A stretch of DNA of 64,000 nucleotides, taken from Ruminococcus flavefaciens ND2009. GTDB lineage: Bacteria > Bacillota > Clostridia > Oscillospirales > Ruminococcaceae. Below, in pieces: positions 27,301-38,100 of this stretch (positions within the stretch are counted from its first letter, which is position 1; the number at the start of each line of letters is the position of its first letter). Both the position numbers and the translations under genes were made by a program. The notes beneath the pieces are model-generated. The model did no database searches. It was not told the origin of the DNA and saw only the letters and a list, made by a program, of their open reading frames with translations. Location of the stretch: NCBI RefSeq assembly GCF_000621785.1, contig NZ_KK211347.1:186001-250000 (forward strand). Reading direction: 5' to 3'.

Positions 27301-28152
27301 GATAAGGCATTAAGATTCAGAGTTGTAGACAGTAAGATAACCTTTGCAAGCGAAAGAGAATTGAAAAAAGGCGAGACCCTCAGGCTGGTCTATTCAATTG
27401 ATAAGTTTACCCGACGCGGTGACACCGTTTTTGCAAATTGTACTTATTCTTGCTACTGCGGTGATGAAAAAATACTTGAGACCATTGCTATAGGCGGTTA
27501 TTTTACAGAAGAGGATCTCTGCAACAACAAGGGCATTATAAATCCAAGGCTCAAGGTCAATGTATTGACGGCTGATAAAGGGTATGAAGTTCCCGTAAAG
27601 AGAGCTGCCAAGCATTACGATAAGGAGCATATTGAATACTATCTTATGGGTGACATGAGGAAATGCTTCAATGATGATTCGTTCGGAGCTTATCAGCCTC
27701 AGCGCGGAGTTAAGAGGGAAGTCTGGATGCTTGATGAAGTGACTGATATAAACACCAGCGGAGGAAAATTCGGACTTGGATATATTGAGGGCTTCAAGGA
27801 TGTTGATGAGTCACATTGGGTATTCAAGGCGCATTTCAAGAATGATCCTGTTATGCCTGGTACATTGGTGCTTAATGGTGCAAACCAGTTGTTTACGTTC
27901 TGGTCGGTATATTACGGCTTCTATGATGCAAACATCGAGAATAAGCCCACGGTAATGACAGGCGTGACTGTGGATGTAGCCTTCAGAGGTCAGGTAAAAT
28001 GCACTGAATCAAGGATCAAATACAGAATTGATATTAAAAAGATATATGGTGAAGGTGTGCCGTATGCTGTTCTTGCTCAGGTCAATGTATTCTTGAATGA
28101 TGTCAATATTATAAGAGAAGATAATGTTTCTATGGTCTTTAAGAAACAATAA
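24385..28152 (+). CDS. PfaC-like synthase subunit: KS-CLF-DH-DH
   Basis: 1255 residues from ATG 24385, whose AAGGAG site includes the previous stop. Residues 1-425 are a ketosynthase with C184 (SAACATPL), ECHSTGT and KGSTGHF. Residues ~445-760 are a chain-length-factor-like second KS fold in which the active Cys position reads LTEQERAF (no Cys); it lacks the C-terminal His motifs and seems shortened. Residues ~840-1255 are the tandem FabA-like hot-dog domains of PfaC. The second has the catalytic His (H1150 in HFKNDPVMPG), but the residue equivalent to FabA Asp84 is Asn1164, so this dehydratase may be impaired. Known PfaC order is KS-CLF-DH-DH, matched here. Confidence 0.88.
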   Translation: MEKIAIIGMECLLPGYTSKDKLWSKLINGESLLTTEEYDGRIIERGRLLSSEADGFFKDKFSAENMQLLNEKGEVYKWCAFVVQEALKESGYLNNKEMLRKTGMVLGTLGMFVPEYETMFDPVIKIKLEENVNFFLKDQCFKFENKFFNKRVKADKCYIDTDNAKTISEMFGLGCDAVSMSAACATPLYAIKLGCMALESGKQDMMIVCSNCVNESKTDVCSIFDLLGIHTEQGQCNPLNKESQGLVISSGAGAVVLKRLNDAVKANDNILAVIDSIGWSNDGGEKSILSPCSSGQINSFSDAYTGGVSDDIDYIECHSTGTAAGDIEEYNSIVKYFHQRGRTPLIGTLKGSTGHFLTASAMGSIVKVILSMKNGIIPKTVRVKHPICDEVVTENLKWPVKKREKKAAINAFGFGGINAHLVLKEYRAQDKDDHIPDDEECNISVIGMSLQLGEIKTKEELFKLYKKGESITNRDFRKRYKNDDENQRIKDVLGISDFPKGAYIHNVDFDFMKYKFPVRFDMSFCKRDMLLINASESALKEADLSAEDRDNTAVIINTGQDFSVLNFHVCEEMKEQILESMSKSTALTSEEQELILSKMRNEEKTLESGESITGVIPSIRGSRISHLWKIKGPSFVLTEQERAFKYSLSIARMLFKFCKVKYVIIGTVELIAETEFLYALKMNGDLPKAEKYGIGEGAAVIVLKREENGSDSMKYCMLDDIDACDTDSIERVRNFSGYSVSLEAYADYIFKAMDKYYSTQTAAEREKLLNEKANSTGSGNENKKSFIKSIPTNLFKFSEREACQEYKHKVGPEKRIISDVDYFEPSKNKYAVELVGPYEAFMEVLRKNDDRLAQIFSGKTIKKEKPCIWNRQQLIEMTGGSMSKILGDNYIQTDKHSVRSRMPLPPYMFVTRITKLNAEYGKVVPSSLEMEYDIDDDCVYLQGDNTISNVVYTEASQVGIFLGSYIGVDIVKDKALRFRVVDSKITFASERELKKGETLRLVYSIDKFTRRGDTVFANCTYSCYCGDEKILETIAIGGYFTEEDLCNNKGIINPRLKVNVLTADKGYEVPVKRAAKHYDKEHIEYYLMGDMRKCFNDDSFGAYQPQRGVKREVWMLDEVTDINTSGGKFGLGYIEGFKDVDESHWVFKAHFKNDPVMPGTLVLNGANQLFTFWSVYYGFYDANIENKPTVMTGVTVDVAFRGQVKCTESRIKYRIDIKKIYGEGVPYAVLAQVNVFLNDVNIIREDNVSMVFKKQ

Positions 28153-28175
28153 GAGTGGAAAGGCAGTGATAGATA

Positions 28176-29732
28176 GTGAGAAAGCAATATTTAAAAGTGC
28201 ATAGTTATATCGAACCTTTACAGCTGCAAAACGTGATGGAATCAACTGAAAAAACGATTTACATCACAGAATCAGGTGATGGGATAAAAGCATCTGTGGA
28301 TGCGGAAGTCACAGGCAACAGTGAAAAAAGCAATGCCGAACTCAAGTGCTGTTTTGAGCCTCTGAAAGCAGCTGATCTCGGTGATAAGTCGTTTATGGAG
28401 ACCTACGGCACAAAGTATGCTTATTATGGCGGCGCGATGGCAAATGGTATCTCTTCTCCCGAGATGGTCATAGAACTTGCAAAAAGAGGCTTTATGGGTT
28501 CTTTGGGAACAGGAGGAATATCCCTCGATGTTGTTGAAGGCTGGATCGACAAAATACAGGCGGAGGTCGACAAGGGCTATCTCGTAAATTTCCTGTCTTC
28601 GCCGGGAATGTCTGACCATGAATTGAACACCGTTAAGCTGTTCCTGAAAAAGAATATCCATGCCATAGAGGCGTCTGCATTTATTGAGATGACATCTGCA
28701 CTTGTGTATTACAGACTTGCAGGTCTGAAAAAAGGCAAGGGCAATAGTGTTATCTGTGAAAATCACATAATCGCCAAGATCTCCCGTAATGAAGTCGCTC
28801 AGAAGTTTATGAGCCCGCCGCCCGTGAGGATCGTAAAGGAACTCCTGGGAAGCGGACTGATAACTGAAGAACAGGCAAGCCTTTCACAGAGCATCCCTAT
28901 GGCTGATGATATTACCGTTGAAGCTGATTCGGGCGGACATACAGATAACAGACCGCTGGTATCCCTGCTGCCTGATATTATAGCTCTGGCAAAGCGAATA
29001 CAGAAAGAAAAGCATTATAGCCCAAAAATAAGGATAGGTGCAGGAGGCGGAATAAGCACTCCTGAGTCTGCATTGGCGGCATTTTCCATGGGAGCTGCAT
29101 ATGTAGTCACAGGCTCGGTAAATCAGAGCTGTCTGGAAGCAGGCACATCTGATTATGTCAAAAAAATGCTGTCAGAAACAGAGATGCAGGATGTTGTCAT
29201 GGCGCCGTGTGCAGATATGTTTGAGATGGGCACATGTGTTCAGGTCATAAAAAAGGGAACGATGTATCCCATGAATGCACAGAGGCTGTACAATATGTAT
29301 TGCAGCTATAACAGTATTTCGGAAATACCCGAAAAACAGCTCGAGAGCATCGAAAAGAGAATGTTCCATTCCTCAGTGGATGATGTGTGGAATAGTACCA
29401 AGGAGTTCTTTGCAAAGAGAGATCCATCAGTTGTCGTGAGAGCAGAAAAAAATGAAAAGCAGAAAATGGCGCTTATATTCAGATGGTATCTTGGTAATTC
29501 TTCAAGATGGGCTATCACGGGCGATAAAAGCCGCTTGATGGATATGCAGATATGGTGCGGACAAAGCATGGGAGCTTTCAATAATTGCGTAAAGGGAACC
29601 AAGCTGGAAAAGGTCGAAAACAGAAAAGTTGCCGATATTGCAGATTTTATAATGAAGGGTGCCGCCTATTGCTTCAATATCAATTTTATGAAGATGAACG
29701 GCATGAAGCTTGATTGCAGATATACTGTTTGA
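28176..29732 (+). CDS. PfaD-like enoyl reductase (FMN TIM barrel)
   Basis: A 518-residue protein started by GTG 28176 after GGAAAGG. It shows the PfaD hallmarks in order: YGTKYAYYGGAMANGISS, a substrate-loop ADSGGHTDNRPL, the flavin-phosphate site IRIGAGGGI, AYVVTGSVNQ, and the conserved KKGTMYPMNAQRLY. PfaD is the trans-acting enoyl reductase of PUFA synthases (established), reducing the trans-2 double bond during extension. It implies that the product contains at least some saturated positions. It lies 24 bp after the KS-CLF-DH gene. Confidence 0.9.
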   Translation: MRKQYLKVHSYIEPLQLQNVMESTEKTIYITESGDGIKASVDAEVTGNSEKSNAELKCCFEPLKAADLGDKSFMETYGTKYAYYGGAMANGISSPEMVIELAKRGFMGSLGTGGISLDVVEGWIDKIQAEVDKGYLVNFLSSPGMSDHELNTVKLFLKKNIHAIEASAFIEMTSALVYYRLAGLKKGKGNSVICENHIIAKISRNEVAQKFMSPPPVRIVKELLGSGLITEEQASLSQSIPMADDITVEADSGGHTDNRPLVSLLPDIIALAKRIQKEKHYSPKIRIGAGGGISTPESALAAFSMGAAYVVTGSVNQSCLEAGTSDYVKKMLSETEMQDVVMAPCADMFEMGTCVQVIKKGTMYPMNAQRLYNMYCSYNSISEIPEKQLESIEKRMFHSSVDDVWNSTKEFFAKRDPSVVVRAEKNEKQKMALIFRWYLGNSSRWAITGDKSRLMDMQIWCGQSMGAFNNCVKGTKLEKVENRKVADIADFIMKGAAYCFNINFMKMNGMKLDCRYTV

Positions 29733-29794
29733 TACGCAGAATCTATTATTAGTATTTGTTTTATTATAAATTCATTACATGAATGGAGAATTAT

Positions 29795-32700
29795 ATGAAG
29801 AATGAACCAATAGCAATTGTCGGAATGGGTACATTGTTCCCGGGCTCACAGACACCTGAGGAATTCTGGAACAATTCGCTGAATGCAAAATGCTTTATAA
29901 GGGAGGTTCCTGAGGAATTCTGGAGCATCAAGGATTTTTATGATTCTGACCCGTCAGCTCCTGATAAGACGTATTCCAAAATGGCCGGTATAGTTGATCC
30001 GGTCGAGTTTAATCCCATGGAATTCGGAATCCCTCCTAAGGTAATGCAGTCAATTTGCGTGGAGCAGCTCTATGGACTCATTCTGGCAAGACAAGCTCTT
30101 ATCGACGCAGGATTATATGGAAAAAATGCCAGGAAGTTTGACAATAACAGAGCAGGTGTAATTATTTCTGCATCTGTAGGTAAGAATTCGTATCAGCTCA
30201 ATGCGAGAGTAAATGCGGGACTTATTTCGGAATTTTTCAGGAATATGAATGTCCCGGAAGAAATAATAGAGGCAGCTATCAAAAACTACAAGGAGGGTAT
30301 CATAGAGTGGGATGAATCAAGTAATCCCGGATACCTTGCCAATGTTGTTGCGGGAAGAATAGCAAATCGCTTCAACCTGAAGGGCACTACCTGTAATGTG
30401 GATGCTGCATGTGCAAGCAGTCTGGGCGCAGTTAAGTTCGCGTGTCAGGAGCTGATGATGGGTGACTGTGATATAATGCTGGCGGGAGGTATTTCGCTTG
30501 ACCTTTCCAATACGACATTTGTATCATTCTGTAAAACCCCTGCCCTTTCCAAGAGCGACAGGATAAGTCCTTTTTCTTCCGATGCGGACGGAATGCTTTT
30601 AGGTGACGGCGCAGGTGCAGTTGTTCTGAAGCGCTTGTCCACGGCTGAGAGGGATGGCGATAGAATATATGCGCTGATCGAAGGCATCGGCAGTTCAAGT
30701 GACGGCAAGGAGAAGAGTATTTTCTCCCCCAGCAAGGAAGGCCAGATGCTTGCAGTTACCCGCTCAATGAACAAGGCAGAGGTAAAGGCTGAGCAGATCG
30801 GAATGATAGAAGCCCATGGAACAGGAACTCTTGTGGGTGATATGTGCGAAGTATCATCCATGTCAGAGCTGTTTAAGGATGTTCCCAAAGGAGAACGCAG
30901 CGTAGTCATGGGCGGCTGCAAGGGACAGACAGGACATATGAGACTTGCAGCAGGTATTGCCAGTCTCATAAGAGCATCCTTGGCTGTATATCACAAGCAG
31001 TTCCTGCCGTCGGTGGGATGCAGAGAGGTCAATGACGGACTGAAGGATTCGATATTCTATGTCTGCCAGAAGCCCATGCCCTGGATAGTCAACAAAAAGA
31101 GACCTGAAAGATATGCAACAATAAATGCCTTCGGATTCGGCGGAACGAATTTCAATGTTACGATCAAGGAGTACTCTGCAGATCACAGTGCTCCGTACAG
31201 AAAGACAAAAATGCCTGTGGGAATAATACTTGAAGCCTCCGGCAAAAATGAACTGATCCAGCTTATCAGTGATTTCAGGGATGAGATAACTCAGAACGCA
31301 GAGGCGCTGTATTTCGATAAATACACCTATAGAAAAATATCTGCGGACTCCTTCAGAATAGGCTTTGCTGCAGCGGATGTAAGTGATGCGGTAAGTAAGG
31401 CGGAATTTGCCGAAAAAATGCTGAAGAACAATAATTCCGAATCATGGGAATTCAAGAACGTTTTCTATTCTGCACGCAAGCCTCTGGATAGTAAGTGCGC
31501 AGTTGCAATGTTCCCGGGACAGGGCGCGCAGTACTGCGGAATGTTTTCAGGACTTACATGCGCATATCCCGAAATGCGCAACAGCATGACCTTAGCGGAC
31601 AACGTTTTGTTTGACAAAGGCGAAAAGCCTGTTTCGGATGTTATTTATTCCAAAACCTGCCTGCCTGAAGAACAGGAGTGTTTCAACTCTCTTATAGTTA
31701 AAACTCAGACAGCTCAGTCTGCTTTGGCAGCAGTCGAAGCAGGTGCCTATAATGTATTGAAGGCAAGAGGGTTTGATGCTGAACATATCCTCGGACATAG
31801 TTTCGGTGAGCTCCCTGCTTTATATGCGAGCGGAGCCTATGATGAAAAAACACTTCACAGCCTTGCATATTCAAGAGGACGCTGCATGGAGAAATGCCTG
31901 AGTGAATGCAGCGGCACAGGAATGATGGCTCTGATGTGCAACAAGGAACAGGCTGAAAAGCTCATTGATAATGTGGCTGATGCTTATATTGCCAATATTA
32001 ACGGCCCGAGCCAGATAATTATTTCCGGAGAGGACAGCGCTCTGGGAATTGTGGCGAAAAAAGCAGAAGCGCTGAATATCAAGGCTAAGCGGTTAAAGGT
32101 TGCAGGTGCATTCCACAGCACATATTTAAAGAATGCAGGAAAGAATTTTTCTGAGGTCCTTGATAAAATAACAACGGGAAGACTCAGAAAACAGGTGATG
32201 TCAAATTATACCGGTGATGTGTATAGTGGCGATGCCGAAATAAAGGAAAACCTGACAATGCAGATCTTCAATCCCGTCAGATTCGTTGAGAACGTCAGGA
32301 ATACCTACGAAAACGGAGGAAGGGTCTTTGTTGAAATAGGCCCGGGTGCTGTACTTAAGGGATTAGTAGAAAAATGCCTCTCTGATAAAAAGGACATTCT
32401 GGTTTTGAATATCGATTCAGCAGAAAATGAAGTTCTTCAGATGGAAAGTGTTCTTACAGCACTGGCTGTATGGGGCTTTGACATAAAAGCTGATAAATAT
32501 GCTGTTAAGCCGGATCCCGAGCTTCTTGTAAAAAAAGGAAAGAATACATATAGTGTGTCTCCCATACAGTTTATCATGCCTGATGTGCTTGAAAAAATGA
32601 AAGCTGCTAAGAACAGAAAAATTGATATGAGTTATCTTTTTGAAAAGAAGGAAGAAACAAATAATATTAATATTAAAGTAGAAGAAAATAACGATGAAAA

Positions 32701-33430
32701 AAGGATGGTTATTGATATGAATAAGTATGATGCAATGTATGAGATCCAGAAGTTAAACGCAAGTGTAGTAAGTGATTACTTAAAGGCTCAGGATAATCAG
32801 TTTGAGCAGCTGAAGGAACTGCTTAAGAATGACAGACTGAGCGATGAGGGATTAAGAAACGGATTATTTGAATATATCAATTGTTTCCAGGACAACTGTG
32901 TTAATGTTTTAAAGTCGTATCTCGGCAGCAACGACATGGTTTCGGCAAAGGAAGATTATGCAGAGGAAGCTGTTTATGCTTCTGATGACACTGAGGATGA
33001 GATAGGGATCGAGGAGGAAAAGGCTCCTGCTGTAGAAAAGCCCGCAGCTGTAAAGGCTGCTGAAAAGCCTGTGGAAGAGAAGGCTGAGAGCAAAAAGCAG
33101 GAGAAGAAGGAGGGGGCTTCTCTTGAAAAGATAACCGACCTCGTGCTGAAAACTATCTCAGATATTACAGGTTACCCCATGGAGATGCTCGAGTGCGATA
33201 TGACATTGGAGAGCGATCTGGGAATCGATTCCATCAAGCGTCTTGAGCTCTTCTCAAGCATCAACGAAGAGCTGGGCAATATTTTCGGTAAGGATGACAT
33301 GGCAGTTCTTGCTGCGGTAACTTCAATTGAGGATTCTGCAGAAGTAATCAAGGAAATAATGGATGATCCTGATCACGAAGTATGGTCTGAGGCAGATCTG
33401 GAAGCTGCAAAAGCAATGACACTTGAATAA
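29795..33430 (+). CDS. PfaA-like synthase subunit: KS-AT-ACP
   Basis: I use ATG 29795 (1211 residues), six bases after GGAG; a second ATG lies at 29783. Ketosynthase (1-460): C206 in VDAACASSL, EAHGTGT, CKGQTGHMRLAAG. Acyltransferase (~565-860): MFPGQGAQY and GHSFGE with S669, plus an AFHST motif, so it looks intact. A helical segment and an acidic then Lys/Ala/Glu-rich linker follow. One ACP at the end has DLGIDSIKR with S1146. PfaA proteins normally carry several tandem ACPs and a fused ketoreductase; here there is one ACP and the ketoreductase is a separate downstream gene. This appears to be the catalytically complete half of the duplicated set. Confidence 0.9.
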   Translation: MKNEPIAIVGMGTLFPGSQTPEEFWNNSLNAKCFIREVPEEFWSIKDFYDSDPSAPDKTYSKMAGIVDPVEFNPMEFGIPPKVMQSICVEQLYGLILARQALIDAGLYGKNARKFDNNRAGVIISASVGKNSYQLNARVNAGLISEFFRNMNVPEEIIEAAIKNYKEGIIEWDESSNPGYLANVVAGRIANRFNLKGTTCNVDAACASSLGAVKFACQELMMGDCDIMLAGGISLDLSNTTFVSFCKTPALSKSDRISPFSSDADGMLLGDGAGAVVLKRLSTAERDGDRIYALIEGIGSSSDGKEKSIFSPSKEGQMLAVTRSMNKAEVKAEQIGMIEAHGTGTLVGDMCEVSSMSELFKDVPKGERSVVMGGCKGQTGHMRLAAGIASLIRASLAVYHKQFLPSVGCREVNDGLKDSIFYVCQKPMPWIVNKKRPERYATINAFGFGGTNFNVTIKEYSADHSAPYRKTKMPVGIILEASGKNELIQLISDFRDEITQNAEALYFDKYTYRKISADSFRIGFAAADVSDAVSKAEFAEKMLKNNNSESWEFKNVFYSARKPLDSKCAVAMFPGQGAQYCGMFSGLTCAYPEMRNSMTLADNVLFDKGEKPVSDVIYSKTCLPEEQECFNSLIVKTQTAQSALAAVEAGAYNVLKARGFDAEHILGHSFGELPALYASGAYDEKTLHSLAYSRGRCMEKCLSECSGTGMMALMCNKEQAEKLIDNVADAYIANINGPSQIIISGEDSALGIVAKKAEALNIKAKRLKVAGAFHSTYLKNAGKNFSEVLDKITTGRLRKQVMSNYTGDVYSGDAEIKENLTMQIFNPVRFVENVRNTYENGGRVFVEIGPGAVLKGLVEKCLSDKKDILVLNIDSAENEVLQMESVLTALAVWGFDIKADKYAVKPDPELLVKKGKNTYSVSPIQFIMPDVLEKMKAAKNRKIDMSYLFEKKEETNNINIKVEENNDEKRMVIDMNKYDAMYEIQKLNASVVSDYLKAQDNQFEQLKELLKNDRLSDEGLRNGLFEYINCFQDNCVNVLKSYLGSNDMVSAKEDYAEEAVYASDDTEDEIGIEEEKAPAVEKPAAVKAAEKPVEEKAESKKQEKKEGASLEKITDLVLKTISDITGYPMEMLECDMTLESDLGIDSIKRLELFSSINEELGNIFGKDDMAVLAAVTSIEDSAEVIKEIMDDPDHEVWSEADLEAAKAMTLE

Positions 33431-33446
33431 TGGTGATGTTTTGAAA

Positions 33447-35114
33447 ATGTTTGAAACTGAAAATTATAAAAAAGAAACTTCTCTTGAACAGTGCATTGAA
33501 AAATGGAAAAGCTGCAGTGAGGAAGTGACGAGGATATATAAAGCTCAACAGGAAAAACTGCAGAAAATGCTGGTGGAAATGCCTCGCCTGAAGAACCGTT
33601 TTGTTGAAGACTATTCTCTGGAGAGCATGGGTATCAACAGATATGAAGTTGAACTCAGGAGGGCTCCTGTCGGTGAGAACAGAATGTTCAGTATGCCGTC
33701 TCACGGAACTGTGATAATAGTAGGAGACCGTTCCGAGGCGGTTATCAGCGCTGTCAGGGCTAAGGGCTATATCCCTGTAACCATAGGTCCTGAAGAGGAC
33801 TATGAGGAAATGAAGCGCTTTTTCGACAAATCATTTGCGGGAGTTATCAGCATTGCCGATAGCTCCTGCAATGAAGATGAGGGACTTGATTTTGTAAAAA
33901 GAGTCTTCTTTGCAGCGAAGCATACTGCCAATACATGGTTTGAAAAGAAGGTAGTACCGTTTTTCGTTGCTGTCACAAAGCTCGGCGGAACATTTGGCAT
34001 AGATGGAACAGCTCCTGAATATGTAACAGGAAGTGTAAGCGGTATCTGTAAAAGTGCCAAAAGAGAATGGGCAGACAGGGTGTCTGTTCATTATATAGAT
34101 GTCTATCCTGAGATCAGCTACAGCGACCTGTTCGACCTTATCTGGAAAGAGGTCGAATACGGCGATATTGTGGAAACAGGATATGCTGAGGATAAGCAGA
34201 GAAGGATACTTGCGCTCAATGAAAGATATGAAAAACGTATAGATGATGAAAATCTTCCTGATGAGAATGATGTCTTTCTGTGTGCAGGCGGCGGAGAAGG
34301 TGTTACATCAGAGTGCATAATGGAATTGGGCAAACGATTCCATTCAAAATTCATTATTTTTGGAATGAATAAAATAGATGATGGATTCATTGATCCGTAT
34401 CCGGGGATCAATCACGAAGAAATGGCTGTAAAGATCGCTGCCGAATCTGCTGCTAAGGGAAAGCGTATCACTCCCTCTGAGGCGGACAGAGCTTCCCGTG
34501 CGATCGTTTCGCAGAGACAGCTGAGAAAAACTGTTTCGACACTGAAGAAATATGGATGTCAGGTGGATTATTATCAGTGTGATGTTACGGAAAAGTCTGA
34601 TCTTAAGAAGATAATAGAACGATCTGAAAAAAGGATGGGACCTGTTACAGGTATCGTTCATGGTGCAGGTGTTCTTCATGATTGTTTATTGAATAAAAAA
34701 GAGGAAAAGGGCTTTGACAAGGTCTTTGGAGTCAAATACTCCGGAATCAGAAATATGCTGGAATTAATTGATATTTCACGGCTGAAGTATATGCTCCTGT
34801 ATTCTTCCATAGCAGGTTTCTTCGGTAACTTCGGACAGTCTGACTATTCATGCGGAAATGAATATCTCAATCATCTGGCTCGTTATTATAATAATACCCT
34901 TCCGGCCTGTAAGGTCATGTCAATGAACTGGGGCCCGTGGAATGGCGGAATGGTCGATCACGTTCTGAAGAATGCAATGATAAGACGAGGAAAGAATCTT
35001 ATTGAACTGGATGAAGGCAAAATGTTTTTTGTTGATGCTTTCGCCAAGAAATGGAATAAGTCTGATTGCCAGCTGATCATTAATGACGAGAACGAATTAG
35101 GAGGAGATTTTTAA
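33447..35114 (+). CDS. Stand-alone PfaA-type ketoreductase
   Basis: 555 residues from ATG 33447 (TTG starts at 33423 and 33441 are possible), directly after the KS-AT-ACP gene. Residues 1-270 are the structural subdomain, the rest the catalytic Rossmann fold with CAGGGEGVT, a VHGAGVL strand and YSS...SDYSCGNE (Ser, Tyr, Asn). It parallels residues ~940-1483 of the protein at 19923-24374, including a DVYPEIS/DVHPEIS segment, so the gene seems to be the KR split from an ancestral KS-AT-ACP-KR protein. Its stop overlaps the next start. Confidence 0.87.
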   Translation: MFETENYKKETSLEQCIEKWKSCSEEVTRIYKAQQEKLQKMLVEMPRLKNRFVEDYSLESMGINRYEVELRRAPVGENRMFSMPSHGTVIIVGDRSEAVISAVRAKGYIPVTIGPEEDYEEMKRFFDKSFAGVISIADSSCNEDEGLDFVKRVFFAAKHTANTWFEKKVVPFFVAVTKLGGTFGIDGTAPEYVTGSVSGICKSAKREWADRVSVHYIDVYPEISYSDLFDLIWKEVEYGDIVETGYAEDKQRRILALNERYEKRIDDENLPDENDVFLCAGGGEGVTSECIMELGKRFHSKFIIFGMNKIDDGFIDPYPGINHEEMAVKIAAESAAKGKRITPSEADRASRAIVSQRQLRKTVSTLKKYGCQVDYYQCDVTEKSDLKKIIERSEKRMGPVTGIVHGAGVLHDCLLNKKEEKGFDKVFGVKYSGIRNMLELIDISRLKYMLLYSSIAGFFGNFGQSDYSCGNEYLNHLARYYNNTLPACKVMSMNWGPWNGGMVDHVLKNAMIRRGKNLIELDEGKMFFVDAFAKKWNKSDCQLIINDENELGGDF

Positions 35115-38100
35115 TGTTGTTTGTAACATCATTTGGTATATCAACATTCCATATTATTGACAAAAACCAGTTTTATGATATACTTATTGAGAAAGAGATC
35201 TATAAAACCAGAACTAACAGTAAGCAGCATGACCCGATCGCAGAAGCGATAAAGCAGGCTGGTGCTGAGGGTCTGCCCATGGTTTCAGTCGGCAATAAGA
35301 TTGATGGAATGAGATATTTCTCCGTTCTGAATGATGCTTTAAAAATGATAGAAGGCAAGACGGCTATTGTTTTTTCAGGCGAAGGTGAAAACCAGTATGG
35401 TGATGCAGCTGTTATAGTTGTTGGTCGTGAGAATAAACACGATGAAGCCTATGCCTGTATAGAGGTCTCTGATGAAGGCTTATCTGTGAGCCGTTCAAGG
35501 ATCGGAGAACTGTATGCTGCAAATGAAACAGTAAAAGAGGCGCTTGGCATCATTGAAGCCTGTATCGCTGTTAAGCACGCTTTAAGCTTTGACAATCCAT
35601 GGGGCGGAAATGTATTCATTGATACATCCTATAATGATACAACAGAATATGTACGGTCATTTTTTTTTGAGAAAGTCCGGATAAGACGTATACTCTCTAA
35701 AACAGAAAGTGTTAAACTGCCTGATATATATCTTCTGCCCTTACTTTTCAGAAATGAGAGCGACCTTGTGAACAGATGCAGCAGGATCATTGATTCCGTG
35801 CGGTCTCTTAAGGAACTGTCGGTCGAGTGTATGAAGGAAAGCATGAACTCATCCGCAGCTTATAAGATCGTTTCGTTTGTAGTCGAAAGCAGAGAGCAGC
35901 TGAAAAGTGAACTGGAGCTTTTTCTCAAAGAGAAAGAAAACTGGAATAAGCCGGGATTTAAATGGAATACAGTATATGGAAGCTGCTTCTTTGCGTCGCC
36001 TATCGGCAGTGATGGAAAAATATGCTTTATAAATCCGCCCGGCGGAATGTTTTCAAAAGTTCCGTTCTATAGATTTTTCAGTCTGTTTCCCATGCTGAAA
36101 AACGAAATAAAGAACAACAGGATCACTTGTAAAAGCAGGGTGGATTTAATAAACAGGTACTATTTTGAGATCGTTTCCATCTTCCTGACCATCAAGGCTT
36201 TACTGCACATAGGAATTAAACTGGATTCAATTATCGGAGGAAGCCTTGGCGAAATATCCATTCCTCTGGTCCTGGATTCTGTTGAATCCTATGATACTCC
36301 GCTGGAGCTTGAAAAAAGTTCTCCTGATATAATGATAAATGTTATCGGATTATTAGAAGATATAATAGAAAATCAGCCTGAATTGAGCCGATCGTACTTT
36401 AAAAGAGAGATAAGCGATCTTCAGAAATGGTATGTTCTGTGTCCCTATGAAAAGGTGAAGGAATATATAGATTCTCTTCCTGCAGGATCACCGATTTTTA
36501 TAATTATTATCGGCAGTCCGAATGATATTGTTATCTGCGGCGAAGAACAGATATGCAAGAAACTGATAAATGAATTGAAATGCTACAGCATGGAATTCAA
36601 AGACCCCGTATATGCGCATACACCTATACTTGACCCTGAATTTGAAAGAATGAAGGATAAGATCTCCGCTCTTGGAATGCATATAAGAAGATCCAACGAT
36701 TTTGATGTCTATGGAACCTATGTAGGTCATAAGCTGGGATACTCAATAGAGGAATTCGCGGAAAACTATTCGGGATGCCTTATTAAGCAGGTCGATCTTC
36801 CTACGATATTCAGAAAAGCCTATGAAGAAGGAAACAGAATATTTATAGATCTCGGCTCAAGTGCATTTTGCAATAAATGGGCAAAGGAATCACTGAAGGA
36901 CTGCGATGTATACGTGTTTTCACCATATGAAAAGATCACGCCCTACAGCTCGATCCTGTCAATAGCTGCTAATTTATGGGCAAACAGGATCAGTTTTGAC
37001 AGTAAAAAGCTCATTTTATGGTATTCGGGAGATTATTCCACATTTGTTCCCGAAGAAGCAGCAGATACTGCTGTAAGTCATTCGGACTGGAAAACTGATT
37101 TCTGGAATAAGCTCCTGAAAAATCAGATAAAGCGTAACGAAGCTCTGTATGATTATTACCTGAATAAAAGCCGCAATATCCGTGGCCATAAGAGCAGAAA
37201 TGTGGCAACTGAGGATGCTCTGGTATTTCCTGCAGAAAAGGAATGTCTGTATAATTATTCACAGATACTTGAAATGACGGATAATTCTATGTCAAATGTT
37301 CTTGGTGAAAAATACAGGAATGAGGACAAATATCCTGTCAGAGCAAGAATGCCGCTTCCGCCGTTTATGTTTGTTTCGAGAATAACCGACATCAATGCCG
37401 AATATGGCAAATTAAATGCGGGAAGCTATGTTGAAGCTGAATTTGATATTACAGATGATTGCATTTTAAAAATGAATGATTACTGTGTATCTTCTGTTGT
37501 GTTCAGCGAAGCTGCTCATGTTGGCATTTTCCTTATGGGATACATGGGTCTGGATGATATTTATTCAGGAAAAACAAAATTCCGTATTACTGATGTCATT
37601 ACAAAATATCCGTCTGATAAATGGCCTGTCATAGGTGATACTATCAGATTAAAGTTCTGTATAAAGAAAGTCATAAAGAATGGTTATAATGTTATCACTG
37701 TTTCGGATTATAAGGTTTATCTTGAGGATGAGCTCATAATCGATGCGGTGGAAACAGGCGGATTCTTCACTCAGGATATACTTGATAACAGCGTTGGAAT
37801 AATCAATTCCGTCAAGGCACCTAAGCTGATACAGGTTAAGGGTCAGGAGAATTTATATTTTAAAATCTGTTCAAAAACTACTTTTTCAAGATCCGAATTA
37901 GAGAACTATTACAAGGGAGATTTTATCAGGTGCTTCGGCAATAAAGCGGATAGCATCCGTTTCTCACTGAATATAAAACCCGAAGTAAGATTCGCTGACA
38001 GGATCCTGGAAATAAGCGAAAGCGGAGGAAGATTCGGTCTTGGATACCTGATCGCAGAGAAGGAAATAGACCCTGATTTCTGGGCATTCAAATGTCATTT

